Assembly (NCBI RefSeq): GCF_030389965.1
Contig: NZ_CP128400.1
Span: 1,860,001-1,924,000, forward strand
DNA from: Candidatus Chlorohelix allophototropha
GTDB taxonomy: Bacteria; Chloroflexota; Chloroflexia; Chloroheliales; Chloroheliaceae
Direction of reading: 5' to 3'
DNA length: 64,000 nucleotides
Position numbers and translations under genes: made by a program. Positions 35,601 to 43,233 of the stretch are shown here, one piece after another. Below the pieces are notes generated by a model that worked only from the letters and a program-made list of their open reading frames with translations, was not told where the DNA came from and made no database searches. Position 1 is the stretch's first letter, and each line of letters starts with the position of its first letter.

Positions 35601-37463
35601 CTCTTCCGCCACTACTTCCGATTCAAGCTCAGCCTCTTCTACCAACTCCACGACTTCGAGTTCAGGTGTTACAGCCTCTTCTGCCGCTATTTCCGATTCA
35701 AGCTCAGGCTCTTCTAGTTCTACGGTTTCAGCTTCAAGAGCTTCCGGTTCTTCTGCTGTTACTTCCGATTCAAGCTCAGGCGCAAGCTCAGGCTCTTCTA
35801 CCAATTCAGCGACTTCGGCTTCTATCGTCTCTTCGGCTTCGGTCTCAAGAGGTTCAGGCTCTTCCGCCGCTACTTCCGATTCAAGCTCAGGCGCAAGCTC
35901 AGGCTCTTCTACCGCTTCTTCTTGCGGTTCTAGTTCTACCGCTTCGATCTCAAGAGCTTCAGCTTCTTCTACCAACTCTGCGACTTCGGATTCTATCGCC
36001 TCTTCAGCTTCGGTCTCAAAAGCTTCCGCCTCTTCCGCTGCTATTTCTGGCGCAAGCTCAGCCTCTTCTACCAATTCAGCGACTTCGAGTTCAGGTGTTA
36101 CAGCCTCTTCCGCCGCTACTTCCGATTCAAGCTCAGCCTCTTCTAGTTCTGTCGGTTCTGCTTCAAGAGGTTCAGCTTCTTCCGCTGCTATTTCCGATTC
36201 AAGCTCAGCCTCTTCTACCAACTCTACGACTTCGAGTTCAGGTGTTACAGCCTCTTCCGCCGCTATTTCCGATTCAGGCTCAGGCGCAAGCTCAGCCTCT
36301 TCTGCCAACTCAGCGACTTCGGCTTCTGGTGCAGCTTCTTCTTCTGTCGGTTCAGCTTCTAATGCTTCCGCCGCTATTTCCGATTCAAGCTCAGCCTCTT
36401 CTACCAACTCTACGACTTCGAGTTCAGGTGCAGCTTCTTCTTCTGTCGGTTCAGCTTCTAATGCTTCCGGCGCTACTTCCGATTCAAGCTCAGGCTCTGC
36501 CAGTTCTGCCGCTTCTTCTTGCGGTTCTAGTTCTATCGCTTCGGTCTCAAGAGGTTCAGGCTCTTCTGCCACTACTTCAGGCGCAAGCTCGGCTTCTTCT
36601 ACTGCAGCGACCTCCGGTGCAGCTTCAGCCACAGCTAAAACCACTTCTTCAAGCTCAGGCTCGATGGGTTCTTCAACAATCTCAGGTGGGGTGGCAGGTC
36701 TAACCAACTGCTCAAGAAGTTGTTCAGGGCTAACATCGAAATCTAACCCCAACTCAAGCTGCTCTTGCAAGGTGGCAAGATTATAATAACGCTGCTCTCC
36801 GAACTCGTTGAGCGTAGCCGAGATTATGGTACTCAACGCCGGGGTTAGGTTACGATTGAGGGAGAGCGCCGATTGGGACTTTCCGGGACGATATTGCTGG
36901 CAAGTCGCCATCCTATAAAGGATTAAACCCAACGCATAAATATCGGCATCAAGTTTATTCTCATCTTCTGAGGCGGTTGTGCTGGTGCCATAGCTTTTAA
37001 GAAAAGCTTTTTTTGATTTGGTAAGTAAAACATTTTTGGCATTCAAATCCCCATGAAACAGCCCGTTTGAATGCAAAACTTGCAGAGCGGTGCATATATC
37101 CTTAGCAACCGCAGTAATCGTTTGATTATTGAGAGGTCTATTGCGAGAGATAGCTATTTGTTCGTAAAGGCTATCGCCCTCAATAAATTCGTAAACAAAA
37201 TAATGAGTATCATCGGTAGAGCCGTATTCCAACACCGGAATAAGCACGGTGTTACCGACAAGTTGTTTACTGATTTCATACTCACGGAGGCAGGCAACCA
37301 GATAATCGGGGTTGAAATTCGGGTGGGTAGCGGAAATAGCTCTTATAAATACTGTTTGAGTGGTGGAGTTAGCAATATAAGTAAAAACGAAAGATTCAGA
37401 GGTAATAGTGCTGATTACTCTGTATTTTCCTAATATTGGTCGCTCTAATTCATCCACAAACAT
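32682..37463 (-). CDS. Giant membrane protein: pseudokinase domain, poly-Glu repeat, membrane helix, outer beta domain
   Basis: 1593 residues. (1) Residues 1-250 are a Ser/Thr kinase fold. The catalytic loop HGDLNAKN is kept (H137, D139, N144), but the glycine loop is ISTITSES with no Gly, the beta-3 Lys is Arg (VFIRAI, R41) and DFG is SYG (157-159), so it is probably a pseudokinase. (2) About residues 257-1213 are repeats of Glu with Ala, Leu, Val, Pro and Thr, almost free of Lys/Arg and Asp. (3) A linker. (4) A membrane helix at about 1340-1364 (VVKIFILLFAGILLILLVTLA). (5) About residues 1410-1593 are a beta-rich domain (LFADNF, NKWNVVDSVF, IGIVTGGVGISDIRI) resembling concanavalin-like/DUF1080 folds, predicted outside. 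The start ATG follows GGGGAG; an in-frame TTG six codons earlier lies in that site. Confidence 0.85.
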   Translation of the reverse strand: MFVDELERPILGKYRVISTITSESFVFTYIANSTTQTVFIRAISATHPNFNPDYLVACLREYEISKQLVGNTVLIPVLEYGSTDDTHYFVYEFIEGDSLYEQIAISRNRPLNNQTITAVAKDICTALQVLHSNGLFHGDLNAKNVLLTKSKKAFLKSYGTSTTASEDENKLDADIYALGLILYRMATCQQYRPGKSQSALSLNRNLTPALSTIISATLNEFGEQRYYNLATLQEQLELGLDFDVSPEQLLEQLVRPATPPEIVEEPIEPELEEVVLAVAEAAPEVAAVEEAELAPEVVAEEPEPLETEAIELEPQEEAAELAEPELESEVAPEALEAEPTEEEAAPELEVVELVEEAELESEIAAEALEAEPTEEEAAPEAEVAELAEEAELAPEPESEIAAEEAVTPELEVVELVEEAELESEIAAEEAEPLEAEPTELEEAELESEVAAEEAVTPELEVAELVEEAELAPEIAAEEAEAFETEAEEAIESEVAELVEEAEALEIEAVELEPQEEAVEEPELAPELESEVAAEEPEPLETEAEETIEAEVAELVEEPELAPELESEVTAEEPEALEAETVELEEPELESEIAAEEAVTPELEVVELVEEAELESEVVAEEPEALEAEPTELEEAELESEVVAEEAEPLEIAAEMLELEEAELESEVAAEEAEAFETEAEEAIESEVAELVEEAEPLEIEAVEAEPQEEAAEESELEPEIAAEALEAEPEAEVAELVEEAELAPELESEVVAEPEALEAEEPELAPEIAAEEAEAFETEAEETIEAEVAELVEEGELAPELESEVVAEPEALEAETVELEESELEPEIAAEELEAEPTELEEAELAPVEAAEEPELEAEALETEAIELEPQEEAAEESELEPEIAAEELEAEPTELEEAELAPEPESEIAAEEPEFEPEVAAEELEAESEAEVVELVEEAELAPEIAAEELEAESEAEVAELVEEAVTPELEVVELVEEAELAPEVVAEPEALEAETVELEESEFESEVATEEPEALEAEPTELEEAELAPEPESEIAAEEAEPLETEAEETIEAEVAELVEEAELESEVVAEELETLEIEAVEAEPQEEAATELSEEEAFFAELELEIAAEKAEAARLAAELEELERALAAEEAVAPETIAEEEAEALETETEEAESALEEAELAPEEAEGATEALEVEAQAETPEEAYPIEEAAEEAVAPEIEPTQDAPTKVKIYEPLIEMDEADLYEALAKNTSGIAATLVTEPDAPTFEPPLETEPLMSAKIAPETKPLELKTSTMAINGWSSAYKSNVGGIQASQLEDKTNQVAQLDVPLILQHPGAPEAEKTVQQPTFSLHSLPLVVKIFILLFAGILLILLVTLAKAPVNTVKLVPNTTSTVNSSLTSLVSSLNIQGATFDTSQPRLERELRTNLPVLFADNFMPSYSPKWKLIDNKWNVVDSVFKTVDNRPGTLLLDIGAAPNFEVSLVSESFVYTKSLGLYFYVNGEPANGTLDTSKSYISVSFFNCLLYDINTKTDGKQILNTSVTTSYTYCNEETRYAKPIIIQLRDNALYIYTGSREYKLFKTDLPPGITVGKIGIVTGGVGISDIRIIGL
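33840..36690 (-). repeat. Coding tandem repeat array (Glu/Ala-rich)
   Basis: About 2.85 kb inside the giant gene. Imperfect modules of roughly 20-40 residues recur, built from phrases such as ELVEEAELAPE, LESEVAAEE and EALEAEPTELEE. Whole blocks are near-identical at DNA level in several places, pointing to recent unequal recombination. Low complexity on the opposite strand creates very long false frames. Confidence 0.9.
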
Positions 37464-38365
37464 AGCTTGGTAACTCCCCAAAAGGTCCCTAAAAATCGCG
37501 AAGAGAAAAGAAACGGGTAGGTTTAAGGCACAAAATCAGTTTTGTTTATTACAAAACGACTTGCATCAATTGTAATCACTTTCCTCTTAGCTTTACAACC
37601 CATTCTGCACATGAGCGCGACAATATATCTAGCATAATAATGAATTACACGGCATTTTACAAGAGCGTATATTAATTATACTACTACTTGAACCTAAATT
37701 CTTCCTAAAAGATTGCTTAAATTTGGATATAAGTTTCTTAAAAAGAATTGGCATTGTAAATATTTTACCTTTGAAAAGAGCATAATACATAATTGATGTC
37801 AAAGCTTTTTTAAAACTACTATTGCAAATTAAATCAATTATTTATGTTATTACACCTTTTCTCTGAACCCACCACTATCTGAAATAAGCCCATCCTGATG
37901 CGACTTTTAAGCACTAGATAAGGAGCAATAAACGACCTTAAGCTACTCTCAACATGTGTTTATATTATTAAATTTTAATGTATATTATACTTGATATAAA
38001 GTCTATAAAATTATTGGTGGTTTACCTAAAAATCAATAGGAACATGAAGATGGTTTGCTTGGAGATACATCAACAAATAAAATAGTTTGATTTCACGAAG
38101 CCAGATGCCCAATACCAGCTATTTTCAATAGAGATATTGTACCAAAAGCTAATGATTGCGGCAAGCTATAAATTTCACAACCTTGAGGTAGCTAAATATT
38201 ACGGAATGGAAGTAAAATACCTAGATTTTATGGGTTCTTTTTCATATTATAATTAAGTAGTCTCAAACCGTAAAAGTACAAACGGCACAGCTATTTTCAA
38301 TGTAAGCTTTTTACCAAAAATCTTTAGAGTCCCTTACATCACTATATAAACACAGGACGTTTTTG
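37464..38365. other. Long AT-rich divergent intergenic region
   Basis: About 900 bp between the divergent giant kinase-like gene and a PAS kinase. It is strongly AT-rich with no supported gene. The phrase CAGCTATTTTCAAT occurs twice (about 38117 and 38290); it may be a decayed duplication. It presumably holds promoters for both neighbours, but none stands out. Confidence 0.5.
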
Positions 38366-41300
38366 ATGCCACATCTTCCAGTTGCCACAAACCCGGATGC
38401 TACCTACAGCGATATTTTCAATAGCGCCCCTACTTCTATGTTTATTATTAACCGGGATTTCACGCTCGCCGCGCTTAACAACCGCGCAACTGAACGTACC
38501 AAGTTGGCATTGGGCTACGTTCCGACGCTCGGCATAGATGTCCGACCTATCTTAGCAAAGATAGGAATCACGAATTTTGAAAAACATTTGCTAGAAGCCT
38601 ACGCCGGGAAGCTCATTACCTTGGAACAGCCTTACAATAACCCAGAAGTTAGCTGGAAATGGCTAGAAATCAACTATATCCCGGTAAAAAATCCAGAAGG
38701 ATTAATTTTTACAGTCTGCTTTTCTGTGCTGGATATTTCGCGACGTAAATATGCAGAAGAGGCATTGGCTAAGAGTGTTTCCATCAACCTCGCTTTAATT
38801 AAGGCAATCCCGGATATACTTTTACGCATAGACCGAAATGGAAACTTTGTAAATTATCAGGCTGAGACCACTAGTAATAGCAGCGTGGATGCAACCTTAC
38901 AAGCGAAATTGGTTGAGAATGCACTGGCATATATAGAGCTAACCCTGAATAGCGGCAAAACCCAAGTGTTTGATAGCGAACTAGAGGTTGAAGGTAACCA
39001 CAGATTTTTTGAAACCCGACTGCTGATGAACACCGAAAATGAAGTGCTGGCAATTGTGCGGGATGTTACCGAGCGCAAAACGGTAGAAAGAACTTTGCTC
39101 GAAAGCGAACAGCGCTATCGCTTGTTGGCGGAAAACACCATTGATATAGTCGTAGCGTTATCAAAAGATGGGGAATACCTCTATGCCTCCCCCTCATGTG
39201 AAAAGGTCTTGGGCTACACTTCGGAAGAGTTAAAACAACATTGGGAGCAGGAATTGGTGCATCCCGATGAACTACCTCTTATGGCTGCCGCAATAAAATA
39301 TAACCGACTAACACGCGCTAACTACGAAACGGTAGTAATCCGACTTCGCCATAAGCAGGGGCATTATCTCTGGTTTGAAATTGGGGGGCAAATGGGCTTT
39401 TCGGAAAAAACCGGAGAAGCAGAGAACATAATTGTTACCTTGCGCGATGTAACTGCGCGTAAGAGTGCAGAAGCAGCCTTGCAATTCCGGCATGATTATG
39501 AAAAGCTGGTTGCCAATATCTCGTCTAATCTAATGCGCGCCAGTTTCGAAAACATCGACACTGAGATAAACTTTGCGCTTGCCACTATCGGTCAGTTTCT
39601 CGGTGTAGATCGCTGCCAAATTTATTATTACTCCAATGTTGAGAATGAAATCTTCAGAAACTACGAATGGTGCGAGGAAGGTATAACCGCGCTCGGTGTA
39701 GGTAGTAAACATTCCGCGGATTTGTGGGCAATAGAGCGCATCAAAAATGGGGAAGTTATACGATTGGACTCTCTGGCAGATCTGCCCGAAGAAGCAAGCT
39801 CGTTCCGTGCCTTACTTGAAAAAGCGGTTATCCAATCTATGGTGCAACTTCCTATGCGGGTGGATCATGGGGTTATCGGCTTTATCAACTTTGAAACCAT
39901 AACCCGGCAAAAGGTTTGGAGTGATGACGATATTGTGTTGCTCAGAGTAATAGCCGAGGTTTTTGCCAGCGCATTTAAACGCCGTGAAACTGAGCACGCC
40001 CTGATAGAACAACGTGACTTCGCGCGGTTGGTGATGGACAATATGGGGCATGGACTCGCTGTTTCTTGGAAGGTGGAAAATCTTGAATATATTAATCCGG
40101 CTTTAGCCCAAATGACCGGTTTCTCTGTTGAAGAAATGAGGGGTAAAACCCCGCTCGATTATACCCACCCAGACGACCATAAGGTGCTGTTGGAGGCACG
40201 TTGGCAATGGCTCAATGGCAAAACCACCACAAATGAAGTTCGTATGATAACCAAAGACGGGTCGGAGAAATTTGTTTCCATCACCGGAACGCCCTTCTTT
40301 AATAATGACAAACTGGAAGGGGTAATCGCTGTTATCACCGACCTAACCGAACGCCGCAAAGCCGAAGAAGCCTTGCGAAATAGCGAGCAGCTTTTGAGAA
40401 CGGTGGTTTCAAACGCGCCACTGATTCTGTTCGCCTTTGATACCAACGGTAAGCTCACTTTTGTGGATGGCAAGGGGCTTTCCTACTTCAATATTGATCC
40501 CAAAATGCTTGTTGGGCAACATGCGCCGAGCGTGCGAACAGACATTAGCAAATATCTATTGGATAAATTCACCGGGCTTGTAACACGCGCCCTGCACGGG
40601 GAAATTGTTCAGAGCGTCACAAAAATAGGAGAACGCTACTTTGAGGGAGTATATACGCCCGTTAGGGATACAGAGGGGCGGATAACCGGCGTAATCTGCG
40701 TAAGTTTCGATGTTACCCAACGGGTGATAGCCGAGGAAGAACTAACAAAGAATCTCAAAACCGAACGGGAACTGAGCCAACAAAAATCGCTCTTTATCAC
40801 CACCGCTTCGCACGAGTTCCGCACCCCGCTTACCATTATCAACTCATCAGCGCAATTGCTGGAATATTACGGGCATAAGTGGACAGATGAACGCAAGCAG
40901 GAATTATACCAGCGCATTTATCTTTCAGTGGTAAATATGACCGAGCTTTTGGATGATGTGCTGCTGTTAAATAAAGCCGATGCCGGGAAGCTAGAATTCA
41001 ATCCGGTTGAGATGGATTTCAGCCAGTTTTGCGCCACGATGTTGGAGGAGATTCAGCTTGGAATTGGCACAAAACATCAATTTGACCTGCAAATTGAACC
41101 TGCTCCGGTATTGCTACAAGGCGATTCCAAACTACTCCGGCAAATTATCTCGAACCTGTTGACCAACGCCATCAAGTATTCGGCGGAAGGAAGCACGGTT
41201 CATTTCAGGTTAGGTTACGAAACAAATCAGGTTAGTGTAGAAATCGAGGATGAAGGCATCGGGATACCCCCGGAAGGTTTGAAACATCTTTTTGATGTAT

Positions 41301-41452
41301 TCTATCGTGCGAAAAATGTTTCCAGCATCGAGGGAACCGGGTTGGGTATGCCGATTGTAAAGAAATGTTTGGACACACACAAAGGCAGAATAGAAGTAGA
41401 AAGCGAACTGAACAAAGGCACGCTCTACCGCGTGTGGATACCGTTGGGGTAA
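38366..41452 (+). CDS. PAS/GAF sensor histidine kinase
   Basis: A 1028-residue soluble sensor. Order: PAS (about 10-125), PAS (135-240), PAS (245-365), GAF (375-540, with ATIGQFLGVDRCQIYY), PAS (550-665), PAS (670-790), HisKA with H-box ASHEFRTPLT, and HATPase with NLLTNAIKYS, EDEGIGIP and EGTGLGMPIVKKCLDTHKG. No membrane helix and no receiver. It autophosphorylates and presumably signals through a separate regulator. The ATG at 38366 is chosen because AGGAC lies 8 nt ahead. It is not in an obvious operon; the MFS gene downstream is convergent. Confidence 0.93.
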   Translation: MPHLPVATNPDATYSDIFNSAPTSMFIINRDFTLAALNNRATERTKLALGYVPTLGIDVRPILAKIGITNFEKHLLEAYAGKLITLEQPYNNPEVSWKWLEINYIPVKNPEGLIFTVCFSVLDISRRKYAEEALAKSVSINLALIKAIPDILLRIDRNGNFVNYQAETTSNSSVDATLQAKLVENALAYIELTLNSGKTQVFDSELEVEGNHRFFETRLLMNTENEVLAIVRDVTERKTVERTLLESEQRYRLLAENTIDIVVALSKDGEYLYASPSCEKVLGYTSEELKQHWEQELVHPDELPLMAAAIKYNRLTRANYETVVIRLRHKQGHYLWFEIGGQMGFSEKTGEAENIIVTLRDVTARKSAEAALQFRHDYEKLVANISSNLMRASFENIDTEINFALATIGQFLGVDRCQIYYYSNVENEIFRNYEWCEEGITALGVGSKHSADLWAIERIKNGEVIRLDSLADLPEEASSFRALLEKAVIQSMVQLPMRVDHGVIGFINFETITRQKVWSDDDIVLLRVIAEVFASAFKRRETEHALIEQRDFARLVMDNMGHGLAVSWKVENLEYINPALAQMTGFSVEEMRGKTPLDYTHPDDHKVLLEARWQWLNGKTTTNEVRMITKDGSEKFVSITGTPFFNNDKLEGVIAVITDLTERRKAEEALRNSEQLLRTVVSNAPLILFAFDTNGKLTFVDGKGLSYFNIDPKMLVGQHAPSVRTDISKYLLDKFTGLVTRALHGEIVQSVTKIGERYFEGVYTPVRDTEGRITGVICVSFDVTQRVIAEEELTKNLKTERELSQQKSLFITTASHEFRTPLTIINSSAQLLEYYGHKWTDERKQELYQRIYLSVVNMTELLDDVLLLNKADAGKLEFNPVEMDFSQFCATMLEEIQLGIGTKHQFDLQIEPAPVLLQGDSKLLRQIISNLLTNAIKYSAEGSTVHFRLGYETNQVSVEIEDEGIGIPPEGLKHLFDVFYRAKNVSSIEGTGLGMPIVKKCLDTHKGRIEVESELNKGTLYRVWIPLG

Positions 41453-41471
41453 GGCGCAAGTCTAACAACTT

Positions 41472-42692
41472 TTAATACTCCAGCGCGCCCGCTTTCTCCG
41501 GCACATCGGCGGGTTTTGCGGCTGTCCGCAACGACATCGCCAACCCTAACGCCAGCAGCATTACCACGCTACAGCACATAAACGGCACGACCTCGCCAAA
41601 GGTGTTGAAGATGAAGCCGACTGCTAACGGGCCGAGCATACGCGCGAGACTGCCCACCCCCTGCGAGATGCCCAGAATTTCGCCCTGTTCCTGTGCGCCG
41701 CTGGTAATGGAGATGACGGCGGTGCTGGTGGGAGTGGCAATGCCCTGCCCGATTGCCAGAAAGAATAGCACGAAAAAGACCAGCGGCAAGATGTTGCCGA
41801 GCGGGATAAAGACCATCGAAATTGCCAGAATCAGCAAGCCCAACCGCAGCGTTTTGTAATCGCCTAAGCGTTTGACCACCACGCCCACAAAACCGCCTTG
41901 CATGATTATCACCAACACGCCCATATAGGCGAAAAGGTAGCCGTAATCTTGGCTGGTAAAATTGTAGCGGCGTTGCGCGAATAGCGGCATCAAGACTTCG
42001 AAACCGGTAAAGGCTACGTTGAAGAAGAAAAACATCAAGATGGGAAGGCGCAATTCCGCTCGTTGCAAAGCGCGATAGATGTTCTGCAACACGCTTAAGG
42101 GGTTGCTGTCGCGCTTGCTGAGGCTGGCAACCTTGCGCAGTTCTGGCGAAAGCGATTCGGGCAGCATGAACCAGCCCAACCCAAAGTTAATAATAGTTAG
42201 AACCGCCGCCACATAGAAGGGTAGAGATTGGTTGATGCTGCCGAGCGTACCGCCAATCGCGGGCCCGATGACAAAGCCAAGCCCGTATGCCGCACCGAGC
42301 ATGCCCATGCCCTTCGAGCGGTTCTCCGGGGTGGTGACATCGGCGATATACGCGCTGGCTGCCCCCATCGAGGATGAGCCGAAGCCGTTGATGGCGCGTC
42401 CAACAAACAGCACCCACAACGCCCCAGCTACGCCCGTTACCGCAAAGGCGAAGGCATTTACCAACAAGCCAAGCAGAATAATAGGTCTTCGCCCGATGCG
42501 ATCCGACCACGTCCCCATCACCGGGGTAAAAATTAGCTGGCTCAGAGAGAAGGTGGCAGTGAGCGAACCGACAGTAAACGCATCTGCGCCAAAGTGCATG
42601 GCATAGAACGGTAGCAACGGGATGACCATGCCAAAACCGATCAAGTTCAGCAGCACGGTCATAAAAACAATCATCAACGGCGATTTTTTCAT
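41472..42692 (-). CDS. MFS transporter, drug:H+ antiporter (TetA-like) type
   Basis: A 406-residue protein with about 12 hydrophobic segments. The motif after TM2, GTWSDRIGRRPIILLG, is MFS motif A, and the TM5 region GPAIGGTLG is the antiporter motif C-like stretch found in drug exporters of the DHA1/TetA group. It likely exports a small molecule using the proton gradient. The substrate is unknown. Convergent with the PAS kinase; a REP cluster lies at its 5' side. Confidence 0.92.
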   Translation of the reverse strand: MKKSPLMIVFMTVLLNLIGFGMVIPLLPFYAMHFGADAFTVGSLTATFSLSQLIFTPVMGTWSDRIGRRPIILLGLLVNAFAFAVTGVAGALWVLFVGRAINGFGSSSMGAASAYIADVTTPENRSKGMGMLGAAYGLGFVIGPAIGGTLGSINQSLPFYVAAVLTIINFGLGWFMLPESLSPELRKVASLSKRDSNPLSVLQNIYRALQRAELRLPILMFFFFNVAFTGFEVLMPLFAQRRYNFTSQDYGYLFAYMGVLVIIMQGGFVGVVVKRLGDYKTLRLGLLILAISMVFIPLGNILPLVFFVLFFLAIGQGIATPTSTAVISITSGAQEQGEILGISQGVGSLARMLGPLAVGFIFNTFGEVVPFMCCSVVMLLALGLAMSLRTAAKPADVPEKAGALEY

Positions 42693-42800
42693 CTTCTAGC
42701 GCTCTCCTTATAATTTATCCGTTTCAAGATATAACGGAGAAACGCAAAAGTATAGGGTTTAAACTACAACAGTTTAATTTGTTCGGGTAGGCGTGAAAAA

Positions 42801-43216
42801 GGGCGCATCGGAATGCGCCCCCACAAGGTTCGGGATTCGTAGGGGCGTATTTGAATACGCCCGGTATTGATTGCGTGCCGTTGCGCCCAACCCTATGGGA
42901 TACGTGCCAAACCATCGAGGCTAAAACCGGGCGCATCGGAATGCGCCCCTACCCGAACCTCGCTCCACCACCCCCGCATTTACGCCACCCAACGCCGGGC
43001 GTGTCCAGCCACGCCCCTACCCGGTTCGGATTCGTAGGGGCGATTCGCACCCTCTACGGGGCGCAGGCGAATCGCCCTTCTTTATTTGCCTGATCCCTAA
43101 AGATATTGCCCACCCCTCGCGGGCGTGTCGCGTCCTCACCCCAATTTTCGGGCTGTCCACCGAACCGCATCCGAACGAGGCGGGTTTAATTCGTAGGGGC
43201 GTATTTGAATACGCCC
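42801..43216. repeat. REP-like palindrome cluster 1
   Basis: At least five hairpins in about 415 bp: GCAT type at 42801-42820 and 42929-42948, GTATT type (GGGCGTATT/AATACGCCC) at 42843-42862 and 43197-43216, and a long GATTCGC type at 43038-43077 with a loop insert containing CACCCTCTACGGGG. Most are flanked on one side by GTAG or CTAC. Two carry the tail GGTATT(T)GATT. The whole 42693-43233 gap is made of these and their connecting sequence; no gene is supported in it. Confidence 0.85.
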
Positions 43217-43233
43217 GGTATTTGATTCAGAGT

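Noticed and set aside
33986-36786. Two very long plus-strand frames (over 900 codons each), Leu/Gln/Pro-rich and Ser/Ala-rich
   Set aside because: They are mirror images of the Glu/Ala repeat on the minus strand; low codon diversity removes stops in other frames. No ribosome sites or domains.
38117-38310. Short direct repeats containing CAGCTATTTTCAAT
   Set aside because: Two short matches in AT-rich DNA; too weak to call a regulatory element or decayed gene.
42851-43093. Plus-strand 80-codon frame in the REP cluster
   Set aside because: It consists of translated repeat DNA with no ribosome site.
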